Positions 15,426-22,518 of a stretch of DNA of 25,591 nucleotides are shown piece by piece. Source of the DNA: Parvularcula sp963922235 (GTDB lineage Bacteria > Pseudomonadota > Alphaproteobacteria > Caulobacterales > Parvularculaceae); contig CAWUIJ010000029.1 in the NCBI GenBank assembly GCA_963922235.1, positions 1 through 25,591 on the forward strand, in the 5' to 3' direction. The notes under the pieces are model-generated. The model was given only the letters and a program-made list of their open reading frames with translations. It was not told the DNA's origin and did not search any database. The position numbers and the translations under genes were made by a program. The number at the start of each line of letters is the position of its first letter. Positions within the stretch are counted from its first letter, which is position 1.

Positions 15426-16804
15426 AGCCCCGTCACCGTCACGGTTTTTTTGTTGACGAAGGCCATCATGCCATCCTTCGCAAGCTCCCGTCCGTAGCCG
15501 GAGGTCTTGACGCCGCCAAAGGGAAGGCGCGGGTCGGAGGCGACGATGCGGTTGACGGCTGTGCAGCCTGCATCAATCCGGCGAACCGCGTGGAGGACAT
15601 CTGCTTCGTCCTGGGTGAAGATCGCTGAGCCCAGGCCAAAGGGCGTGTCATTGGCAAGCTCGATCGCGGCCTCGAGGCTCGGGACCCGGTGCATGAGTGC
15701 GACCGGGCCAAAGATCTCATCACGGAAGGCTGGCGCGGCTTCGGGGATATCCTCCAGCATGCCTGGCGTGAACCAATAGCCGCCTTCAAAGCCGGGGACC
15801 GTGGTCTTCTCCGCGCCAAAGACCCGTTTGGCCCCGGCTTCGACGCTTTGCTCCACAAGCGCGACGACTTCATCAAGACCCGACTGATTGGCGAGCGGTC
15901 CGACATCGGTGTCCTCTTCAAGAGGGTCGCCGACCTTGAGGGCTTTCATGGCGGCCGCCATCTTATCCCGGAATGCGTCGTAGACGTCGGAATGAACGAG
16001 GAAGCGCTTAGCAGCGATGCAGCTCTGGCCGTTGTTCATCGTCCTGCCGACGACTGCGGCTTTGACAGCTGCGTCGAGATCAGCGGACGGCATGACGATG
16101 AACGGGTCTGAGCCGCCCAGTTCGAGGACGGAAGGCTTGATCATCTCACCCGCTGTTCCGCCGACAGCAGCGCCCGCTGGGCCGGAGCCAGTCAGCGTGG
16201 CTGCCCGCACCCGCGGATCGCGCAGAATGCCGTCCACGGCCTTCGACCCAATCAAGAGCGTCTGAAAGGCGCCCTCAGGAAATCCAGCGGCCATGATCAC
16301 ATCTTCGATAGCGAGCGCGGATTGCGGGACGTTGGAGGCATGTTTCAAAAGGCCAGGGTTCCCGGCCATGAGAGCCGGCGCTGCGAACCGGAAGACCTGC
16401 CAAAAGGGGAAGTTCCATGGCATGACTGCAAGCACGGGACCGATCGGCAGATGCGCGACATAGGCGCGGCCATCGGCGATTTCGATCTCCTCGTCAGCCA
16501 AAAAGCCGGGGCCATGCTCAGCATAATAGCGGCAGACGCTGGCGCATTTCGCGACCTCTGCACGCGCAGAAACAATGGTTTTCCCCATTTCCTGGGTCGC
16601 GGTGAAGGCCATGGCCTCCTGGCGCTCATCCAAGAGATCGGCGAGCCGAAGGAGCGCCGCGGCCCGGTCGCTGAGCGGCATGCTGCGCAGACTATCGACG
16701 GCGTCTTCCGCAGCGGCGAGCGCGCTTTCAATCTGATCAGGTGTGAGAGGATCGAACGCCTCGATGAGGGTTCCTGTTGCGGGGTTGGTGGTCGTGATGC
16801 TCAT
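15422..16804 (-). CDS. NAD(P)-dependent succinate-semialdehyde dehydrogenase (Sad/YneI-like)
   Basis: Aldehyde dehydrogenase superfamily enzyme that oxidises an aldehyde to its acid, most likely succinate semialdehyde to succinate. The 460-aa length matches the Sad/YneI subgroup. Catalytic residues are present: Asn131 in MPWNFPFWQ, Glu228 in LELGGSDPFIV, and nucleophile Cys262 in NNGQSCIAAKRF. The sequence EIFGPVALMHRV and the C-terminal PFGGVKTSGYGREL are typical. It is cytoplasmic. The ATG at 16802-16804 starts MSITTTNPATG, as in the family. It is the first gene of a two-gene unit with the threonine-synthase-like gene (4-base ATGA overlap). It is divergent from the TerB/J-domain gene across only 62 bases, so the promoters overlap or are shared. 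The aldehyde specificity is inferred from family resemblance and could differ. Confidence 0.9.
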   Translation of the reverse strand: MSITTTNPATGTLIEAFDPLTPDQIESALAAAEDAVDSLRSMPLSDRAAALLRLADLLDERQEAMAFTATQEMGKTIVSARAEVAKCASVCRYYAEHGPGFLADEEIEIADGRAYVAHLPIGPVLAVMPWNFPFWQVFRFAAPALMAGNPGLLKHASNVPQSALAIEDVIMAAGFPEGAFQTLLIGSKAVDGILRDPRVRAATLTGSGPAGAAVGGTAGEMIKPSVLELGGSDPFIVMPSADLDAAVKAAVVGRTMNNGQSCIAAKRFLVHSDVYDAFRDKMAAAMKALKVGDPLEEDTDVGPLANQSGLDEVVALVEQSVEAGAKRVFGAEKTTVPGFEGGYWFTPGMLEDIPEAAPAFRDEIFGPVALMHRVPSLEAAIELANDTPFGLGSAIFTQDEADVLHAVRRIDAGCTAVNRIVASDPRLPFGGVKTSGYGRELAKDGMMAFVNKKTVTVTGL

Positions 16805-16866
16805 GACGGCTTGCTAACACGTTACCGATGGAACCGTCCGCTCGATTCGTGCACAGGGGGTTCATT

Positions 16867-17553
16867 ATGACACTATGGGAACGCATAGCCGCCATTCTTG
16901 AAGCTGCCCGGGAGCAAACCCTCGGTGCTGTCATGGAGGCGATGGAGGAGCGGAAGCGGAAGCGCGATGCTGCTGTCTTCTCGATCGCCCTTATCGGCCT
17001 CTCGGCAAAAATGGCCAAAGCCGATGGCGTGGCGACAGAAGACGAGTTCTGCGCCTTCCGTGATTTCTTTTCTGTCCCGGAAGGTGAAGAATCGCGGGTA
17101 CGGATTGTCTACGATCTTGCAAAGGCCGATGTTGCCGGGTTTGACAGCTATGCCCGTCAGGTCGGCAAGCTCTTTGCCAGCGAGACCTCCGTGTTGGAGG
17201 ATGTGCTCGACTGTTTGTTCCACGTGGCGATGGCGGATGGCGTCCTTCATCCCGGTGAGCTTAAGCTGCTCGAAGTCGCCAAAACAGCGTTCGACATGTC
17301 TGACGCCTGCTTCCGCCGCGTGAAGGCGGCGCATGTTGGGCTCGATGATGATGATCCTTACGCGGTCCTTGGTGTCGACCCTGGAATTGAGACCGATGAA
17401 CTCAAATCGAGCTATCGGGAGCTGGTCAAGCAGCACCACCCCGATGTGATGATCGCCCGCGGTGTCCCGGCGGAGCTGTTGTCCATCGCGGAAAACCGCA
17501 TGGCCGCGATCAACACCGCCTATGAAAAAGCTATGGAAGAGCGGGCGGCGTGA
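16867..17553 (+). CDS. TerB-J-domain co-chaperone (DjlA-like)
   Basis: Co-chaperone that would stimulate DnaK ATPase. The 228-aa protein has a TerB-like domain at about residues 35-150, marked by two acidic motifs (AKADGVATEDE at 50-60 and MADGVLHPGE at 122-131). A C-terminal J domain runs from about residue 163 (DPYAVLGVDPGIETDELKSSYRELV) with the HPD triad at 191-193. E. coli DjlA also has an N-terminal membrane helix. Here the N-terminus is amphipathic and basic (MTLWERIAAILEAAREQ) with no clear helix, so the protein may be soluble or peripheral. Start: ATG 16867 follows AGGGGG. The upstream in-frame extension to 16828 is not family-like. Its TGA stop overlaps the GTG start of phzF by four bases. 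Confidence 0.9.
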   Translation: MTLWERIAAILEAAREQTLGAVMEAMEERKRKRDAAVFSIALIGLSAKMAKADGVATEDEFCAFRDFFSVPEGEESRVRIVYDLAKADVAGFDSYARQVGKLFASETSVLEDVLDCLFHVAMADGVLHPGELKLLEVAKTAFDMSDACFRRVKAAHVGLDDDDPYAVLGVDPGIETDELKSSYRELVKQHHPDVMIARGVPAELLSIAENRMAAINTAYEKAMEERAA

Positions 17554-18350
17554 CCACATACGATTTTTATCAGGTTGATGCGTTTACGGATCAGCCTTTC
17601 GCGGGCAATCCTGCGGCAGTGATGGTGCTGGACGCTTGGCTTCCGGACGAGCTTCTGACGAAGATCGCGGCGGAGCATAACCTGGCGGAGACGGCGTTTC
17701 TGATCAAGCGCGCTCCAGGTCACTATGACCTTCGTTGGTTCACGCCAACAGTGGAGGTCCCGCTTTGTGGCCACGCGACCTTCGCCTCCGCCCATGCGCT
17801 GTATACAGAGCTTGGTGAGACCTCGCCGAAGATCACGTTTGAGACGAAGTCCGGACCGCTTTATGTCGAGCGCAAGGGCGATGGCTATATCATGGACTTG
17901 CCCGCTGATCCGCCGGAGAAGGTCGAGCTCCATGCGGCCGTCGGGCAAGCCTTAGGCGCGGAGCCGATCGAGCTTTATGTCGGCGGGTTGTTCCTACTCG
18001 CGGTCTTTGGGTCAGAAGGTGACGTGCGGGGCCTCACACCTGATCTTGCGGCGGTGGAAAGGCTCGGCGAGGCTGTCGCGAAGGACGAGGTCTGCGTGAC
18101 AGCTCCTGGGGACACAACCGATTTCGTCAGCAGGCTGTTCGCTCCCTCGATCGGTATTCCCGAAGACCCCTTCACCGGGTCGACCCACGCGATGCTCACG
18201 CCGTTTTGGTCGGAGCGGCTTGGGAAGACAGAGCTGACCGCGCATCAGGCAAGTGCCCGGGGCGGGGATGCTGTCTGCTATTCGTCCGGTGACCGTGTTC
18301 TTTTGTTGGGGAATGCTGTGACGATGATCCGCGGCAAGATCTCTTTTTGA
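17550..18350 (+). CDS. PhzF family isomerase/epimerase
   Basis: PhzF-family protein with a diaminopimelate-epimerase-like fold. Family members isomerise or cyclise small amino-acid-like substrates. Most, like this one, are of unknown substrate and need not make phenazines. The 266-aa protein shows DAFTDQPFAGNPAAV at the N-terminus, catalytic Glu47 in NLAETAF, PLCGHATFASAHAL, and the second-half motif EDPFTGSTHAML. No other phenazine genes are nearby, so phenazine synthesis is not supported. Translation begins at GTG 17550-17552, overlapping the TGA of the TerB/J-domain gene (GTGA), which indicates coupling. The last 73 bases overlap the 3' end of the convergent DMT transporter. The C-terminus (LLLGNAVTMIRGKISF) is family-typical, so this overlap is real on the phzF side. 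Confidence 0.92.
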   Translation: MTTYDFYQVDAFTDQPFAGNPAAVMVLDAWLPDELLTKIAAEHNLAETAFLIKRAPGHYDLRWFTPTVEVPLCGHATFASAHALYTELGETSPKITFETKSGPLYVERKGDGYIMDLPADPPEKVELHAAVGQALGAEPIELYVGGLFLLAVFGSEGDVRGLTPDLAAVERLGEAVAKDEVCVTAPGDTTDFVSRLFAPSIGIPEDPFTGSTHAMLTPFWSERLGKTELTAHQASARGGDAVCYSSGDRVLLLGNAVTMIRGKISF

Positions 18351-19255
18351 AACCGCAAAAATCCGCCGCGGGTCAGCGTGATGCCGAGCAGGATCGTCAG
18401 AAGCCCCAGCGCCTGATTGAGTGTGAAAGCCTCTGAGAAGAACGCGGTCCCCAAAATCACGGATACGACGGGCGCAACATAGGCGCTTGTCGAGAGAAAA
18501 CCTGCACCGGCACGCCTCACGACCGTGACGATGCAAATCGCGGTGAGACCTGTGGGACCGAGGCCGAGATAAGCGAGGGCCAGATAGCCTTGACCATTGA
18601 TGGCGCTCCAATCGGCGAAGAAGAGAGGCGGCGTGGTCATCAGTGCTGCACACAGCATCATGGCCGTGGTGAAGCTCCGCACAGGAACATCAGGCGCGCG
18701 GCGCATGACAATGCCCGTCGCTGCGTAGCCAAGGATGGCGATCATCAGGAGGCCCTGGCCATAAAGAGTGCCCTCCGCGCCCGAGATGGCTGCAGGCCCA
18801 ATCAAGATCAGCACACCCACGGTGCCGACAAGAACGCCTATCAGTGAGCGTCTGGTCAATGGTTCACCTGCAAAGGCGGCCGCGACCAAAACGGTGATCA
18901 CCGGCAGGAAGGACATGAAAATCCCTGCCATGATCGATGAAATTTCAAGCTGCGCGAGCGGAAAGAGCGTGAACGGGATCGCATAGCCTGTGGCGCCTGC
19001 CGCAGCAGCGTAGCCCCACGCAATCCAATCCTCCTTGGTGCGGAGCCCAAGCAGTGGCCGGCCTGTGCCTAAGGTGAAGGTGACAAGAACCAAGGTGGCA
19101 AGCCACAGCCTTGCCCCAGCGATGATCGCTGGCGGTGCCCCTGCAATCGCGAGATTGATCGCCGCGGGGGCTGAGCCCCCCACAAACGCGACCGCTGCCC
19201 ACATGAGCCAATCGGCGCGGTTCGGCTCTTGGGGAGGGGCGATCGTGTGTGACAT
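18278..19255 (-). CDS. DMT-superfamily (EamA) transporter
   Basis: Inner-membrane metabolite exporter of the drug/metabolite transporter superfamily. The 325-aa protein has about ten hydrophobic segments in two EamA repeats, starting WLMWAAVAFVGGSAPAAINL and ending ALGLLTILLGITLTRGG. Substrate is unknown; many members export amino acids or purines. The chosen ATG (19253-19255) gives MSHTIAPPQ. The frame is open further upstream but without hydrophobic sequence, and no strong ribosome site is visible. The C-terminus carries a roughly 25-residue basic extension (FLRFQKEILPRIIV...RSPDE) beyond the usual end. This extension is encoded by sequence antisense to the end of phzF (73-base overlap), suggesting that an ancestral stop codon was lost. 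Confidence 0.9.
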   Translation of the reverse strand: MSHTIAPPQEPNRADWLMWAAVAFVGGSAPAAINLAIAGAPPAIIAGARLWLATLVLVTFTLGTGRPLLGLRTKEDWIAWGYAAAAGATGYAIPFTLFPLAQLEISSIMAGIFMSFLPVITVLVAAAFAGEPLTRRSLIGVLVGTVGVLILIGPAAISGAEGTLYGQGLLMIAILGYAATGIVMRRAPDVPVRSFTTAMMLCAALMTTPPLFFADWSAINGQGYLALAYLGLGPTGLTAICIVTVVRRAGAGFLSTSAYVAPVVSVILGTAFFSEAFTLNQALGLLTILLGITLTRGGFLRFQKEILPRIIVTAFPNKRTRSPDE

Positions 19256-19357
19256 AAGATCATGACTAGGTTGCGTCTGCGAAGGCCGCAAGTTGCTGGC
19301 TAGCGGCACCAGCTGTGCTAGAGCGCCCGTTCTAAAATACCGAGCGAAAGTGCTGTG

Positions 19358-21013
19358 ATGAGACCTTTGATTGTTGCCAGTGCCCTGATGGCGCTGGTCG
19401 CCTGTGCCGACGACGCTCCAGCACCGGAGGCTGACGCCCTTGCCCAGCCCCAAATCGTTGAGCCCGTGTCGGATCCGGCCGCCATCGCGCGTCTCACTGC
19501 TGATGTCGCTTATCTGGCCAGTGATGAGCTTGAGGGCCGCGAAGCTGGCGAGCGCGGTTACGACCTCGCTGCGGCTTATGTGTCATCACGATTTGCTGAG
19601 CTTGGCCTCGAAGCGGTCGGGGACGACGGCAGCTATTTGCAGAACGTCACCTTCCGCGGTTTTCGCTCCAACATGCTGGGCGGGGCCGAGGTGACCATGA
19701 CCGGCGGGGCTGACGTAACCTGGGAGCCGAATGTCGATTTCATCGGAGCCTCCACCCAGGTTGCTGCTGAACTCACGGATAGGCTTGTTGTTTTTGGCGG
19801 CTACGGATTTGTGTCGGAGACCTACGGACGTGACGATTACGCCAATATCGACGTTGCTGGAAAAGTCGTTGTCCTGATTTGGGGGGCACCGAAGTTCCTT
19901 CCGTCTGAGGAACAAGCGCACTATCGAAGTGTGCAAGACCAGGTCGCTTCAGAGCGCGGCGCCGTGGGCGTGATTCGTCTTCTGCTCCCGAGCTTTGAGG
20001 AAAACAGACGTTCCTTCAGCAGCTATGTGGCCAATGCGTCGCGCTCTGCGAATCTGCGCTGGGTCAATGCCGAGGGGGAGGCGCACTCCACCTCGCCCAA
20101 TCTTGTGGGCGGACTGATCATGGGACAGGAGGGCGCCAACAAGCTCTTCACTGCGATGGGCCAAAGCTGGGCTGATATCGCTGCCCAAGCTGAAACGGAC
20201 GAAGGCGCGCTCGAAGCATTCGAGACCAATCTTCGCGTCACCATGCGCTTTGACAACAGCGTTGCTGATTTTGAGAGCCCTAATGTCGTGGGGCTTGTGC
20301 CGGGTACGGATCCATCACTCGCCGATGAGGTGGTTGTTGTGACAGCCCATCTCGATCACGTGGGCGTCAGCGGTATTGGTGAGGATACGATCCATAATGG
20401 CGCACTGGACAATTCAGTGGGGATCGCCTCCCTTCTCGAGGCTGCTTACAAACTTGCTTCAGAACCCGCTGCTCGCCCTGTGCTTTTCGCCGCTTTAACG
20501 GCTGAGGAAAAAGGTCTTCTGGGTTCAGATTATCTGGCAAGGAACAACCCGATGGGTAACCAGCGCTATGCTGCGAATATCAATCTCGACATGCCAGTGG
20601 TGACGTTCCCCTTTGACGACCTGATTGGATTTGGCGCGGAGCGCTCAAGCCTTGGTCCGGTGGCGGCCGAAGCGACCGCTGCGCTCGGTGTGACGCTCTC
20701 GCCCGACCCGCTCCCCGAGCAAGGGTTTTTCACGCGGTCTGATCACTACAGCTTTGTCAAACAGGGGGTTCCTTCGCTGTTCCTATTTGTGGGCTTGGGC
20801 GGACAGGGCGCAGAAGAATTTCCCGCCTTTCTCGCAACGCATTACCATAAGCCTTCGGACGAGATCGACCTCGTGATGTTCGACCAGTTGGAGCGGTTCG
20901 CCAATCTCAATGCTGGCATCATCAGCACCGTTGCTAACATGGATGAGACGCCAGCCTGGGTCGCGGGCGATTTCTTTGGCTCGGCCTTTGGTGGCCCAAT
21001 GGCTGAAGAGTAG
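19358..21013 (+). CDS. M28 family zinc metallopeptidase, lipoprotein
   Basis: Predicted aminopeptidase or carboxypeptidase of family M28, exported and lipid-anchored. The 551-aa protein starts MRPLIVASALMALVAC, a lipoprotein signal with lipobox LVAC (Cys16). A PA-like insert occupies about residues 90-290. The two-zinc site is complete: His331 in TAHLDHVG, bridging Asp351 in GALDNSVG, the Glu383-Glu384 pair in TAEEKGLLGSDYL, Asp411 in NLDMP, and His497 in HYHKPSDEID. A GTG at 19355 sits directly before the chosen ATG and is equally possible. A GAAAG precedes it. Ser17-like residues after Cys16 (Ala-Asp-Asp) include Asp at +3, not +2, so outer-membrane targeting is likely by the E. coli rule. 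It probably digests peptides in the periplasm or at the surface for nutrition. Confidence 0.93.
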   Translation: MRPLIVASALMALVACADDAPAPEADALAQPQIVEPVSDPAAIARLTADVAYLASDELEGREAGERGYDLAAAYVSSRFAELGLEAVGDDGSYLQNVTFRGFRSNMLGGAEVTMTGGADVTWEPNVDFIGASTQVAAELTDRLVVFGGYGFVSETYGRDDYANIDVAGKVVVLIWGAPKFLPSEEQAHYRSVQDQVASERGAVGVIRLLLPSFEENRRSFSSYVANASRSANLRWVNAEGEAHSTSPNLVGGLIMGQEGANKLFTAMGQSWADIAAQAETDEGALEAFETNLRVTMRFDNSVADFESPNVVGLVPGTDPSLADEVVVVTAHLDHVGVSGIGEDTIHNGALDNSVGIASLLEAAYKLASEPAARPVLFAALTAEEKGLLGSDYLARNNPMGNQRYAANINLDMPVVTFPFDDLIGFGAERSSLGPVAAEATAALGVTLSPDPLPEQGFFTRSDHYSFVKQGVPSLFLFVGLGGQGAEEFPAFLATHYHKPSDEIDLVMFDQLERFANLNAGIISTVANMDETPAWVAGDFFGSAFGGPMAEE

Positions 21014-21045
21014 GGCGGATAGCTATCCGCCCGCTGCGGCGCAGC
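21013..21045. terminator. Perfect palindrome plus second hairpin after the M28 gene
   Basis: Bases 21013-21032 form a perfect 20-base palindrome (GGGCGGATAG and its complement) that starts in the stop codon of the peptidase gene. A second short hairpin, GCTGC (21033-21037) with GCAGC (21041-21045), follows immediately. Together they could terminate transcription or protect the mRNA 3' end before purA. No T run follows, so an intrinsic terminator is not certain. A dimeric protein-binding site is the alternative. Confidence 0.45.
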
Positions 21046-21124
21046 CGCGCCTGTCTACAACCCAAGCTTCTCTTTCGCGGCTTGAGCGACTAGGGGCGTC
21101 TCTTGCGCTTAAGGAGATCGTGGA

Positions 21125-22417
21125 ATGGCCCATGTGTCGGTGATCGGCGCCCAATGGGGCGACGAAGGCAAAGGCAAGATTGTGGACTGGCTTTCAGCCC
21201 GGGCAGATGTCGTCGCCCGGTTCCAGGGCGGCCATAATGCAGGCCATACGCTGGTGATCGACGGGAAGGTCTACAAGCTCTCGCTCCTGCCCTCGGGCAT
21301 TGTCCGCGAAGGCAAGCTCTCGGTGATCGGAAGCGGCGTGGTGATTGATCCGCTGGCTTTCAAAAGCGAGGTGGAACTCCTGGAAAGCCAGGGCGTGAAA
21401 ATCAGCCCGGTGAATCTCGCCGTGGCCGAGAATGCATGCCTCATCCTGCCGCTCCACGGTGAGCTCGATCGATTGCGTGAGGAGGCTGCGGGCAAAGGCA
21501 AGATCGGCACGACCGGACGTGGTATTGGTCCCGCCTATGAAGACAAAGTTGGTCGCCGGGCGATCCGGGTGTCAGACCTGCACGATCTCGACATGCTCGG
21601 GGCGCGGATTGAGCGTCTTCTGACCCACCACAATGCCCTTCGCGTGGGCTTCGGTGCTGAGCCGCTGGATGAAACGTCCGTGCTCGATACGTTGAAGCTG
21701 GCCGCAAAGAGTCTCCTGCCTTTTGCCACGCCGGTTTGGCAGCTCCTCGATGAAGCCCGCAAAGCCGGTAAGCGCATCCTGTTCGAAGGGGCGCAAGGCA
21801 TGCTCCTTGATGTGGATCACGGCACCTACCCCTATGTGACCTCGTCCAACACGGTCGCTGGCCAAGCGGCTACGGGCACGGGCTTGGGCGGCGCAGGCGA
21901 AGCCTATGGCTTGGGGATCGTGAAGGCCTACACGACCCGCGTGGGTTCAGGGCCGTTCCCATCCGAGCTTGATAACGAGATCGGACGGCATCTCGGCGAA
22001 AAGGGTCATGAGTTTGGCACCGTGACTGGGCGCGAGCGACGTTGCGGATGGTTTGATGCAGCCTTGGTTCGCCAGAGCCTAATGGTCGCAGGGATCGACG
22101 GCATCGCGCTGACCAAGCTCGACGTGCTCGATGGCATGGAAACCCTCGATGTCTGTGTGGGTTACGAAATCGGCGGCGAAACCTACGACTATCTGCCTGC
22201 CTCGACCGAAGCGCAGGCGAAGGCGAAACCGATCTATGAAACCCTTCCTGGCTGGGAAGGTTCAACGGCTGGCGCCCGGTCATGGGCAGACCTCCCTGCA
22301 GAGGCTGTGAAGTATGTGCGCCGGATCGAGGAGCTTGTTGAGCGGCCTGTCGTGCTGCTCTCGACCTCGCCCGAACGGGAAGATGTGATCCTTGTGAAGG
22401 ACCCCTTCGGCGCTTAG
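21125..22417 (+). CDS. purA: Adenylosuccinate synthetase
   Basis: Joins IMP and aspartate using GTP to form adenylosuccinate, the first step from IMP to AMP, in the cytoplasm. The 430-aa protein is the expected length. It opens MAHVSVIGAQWGDEGKGK with the P-loop-like GDEGKGK at 12-18 (catalytic Asp13) and His41 in GGHNAGHTLV. IGTTGRGIGPAYEDK, FEGAQGMLLDVDHGTYPYVT (in part: FEGAQGMLLD), and the C-terminal GTP-site segment TKLDVLDG are all in order. GPFPSELDNEIG and VTGRERRCGWFD are also typical. A good ribosome site (AAGGAG) precedes the ATG. It stands alone between the M28 peptidase and the histidine kinase, separated by 111 and 101 bases respectively. Confidence 0.98.
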   Translation: MAHVSVIGAQWGDEGKGKIVDWLSARADVVARFQGGHNAGHTLVIDGKVYKLSLLPSGIVREGKLSVIGSGVVIDPLAFKSEVELLESQGVKISPVNLAVAENACLILPLHGELDRLREEAAGKGKIGTTGRGIGPAYEDKVGRRAIRVSDLHDLDMLGARIERLLTHHNALRVGFGAEPLDETSVLDTLKLAAKSLLPFATPVWQLLDEARKAGKRILFEGAQGMLLDVDHGTYPYVTSSNTVAGQAATGTGLGGAGEAYGLGIVKAYTTRVGSGPFPSELDNEIGRHLGEKGHEFGTVTGRERRCGWFDAALVRQSLMVAGIDGIALTKLDVLDGMETLDVCVGYEIGGETYDYLPASTEAQAKAKPIYETLPGWEGSTAGARSWADLPAEAVKYVRRIEELVERPVVLLSTSPEREDVILVKDPFGA

Positions 22418-22518
22418 TTGCGATGCCGCAAAGACAAGTGGTGAAAGCTGTAACGATCAGCTTCAGCCGCTTTTAACGACTAACACCGCATGATCCCTGA
22501 AAAACGTGGGGCTCATAC

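Noticed and set aside
16867..17553. Tellurite-resistance system
   Set aside because: The TerB-like domain is fused to a J domain as in DjlA-type co-chaperones, and no terACDE genes are nearby.
17550..18350. Phenazine biosynthesis locus
   Set aside because: Only a PhzF-family protein is present and no other phz genes are in the window. Most PhzF-like proteins are unrelated to phenazines.
19293..19321. Possible promoter TTGCTG-17-TGCTAG before the M28 gene
   Set aside because: The -10 match is poor and such hexamers are expected by chance.
22445..22463. AAGCTG/CAGCTT inverted repeat after purA as a terminator
   Set aside because: The stem is only 6 bp and the TTTT run is 7 bases away, so it is too weak to call.
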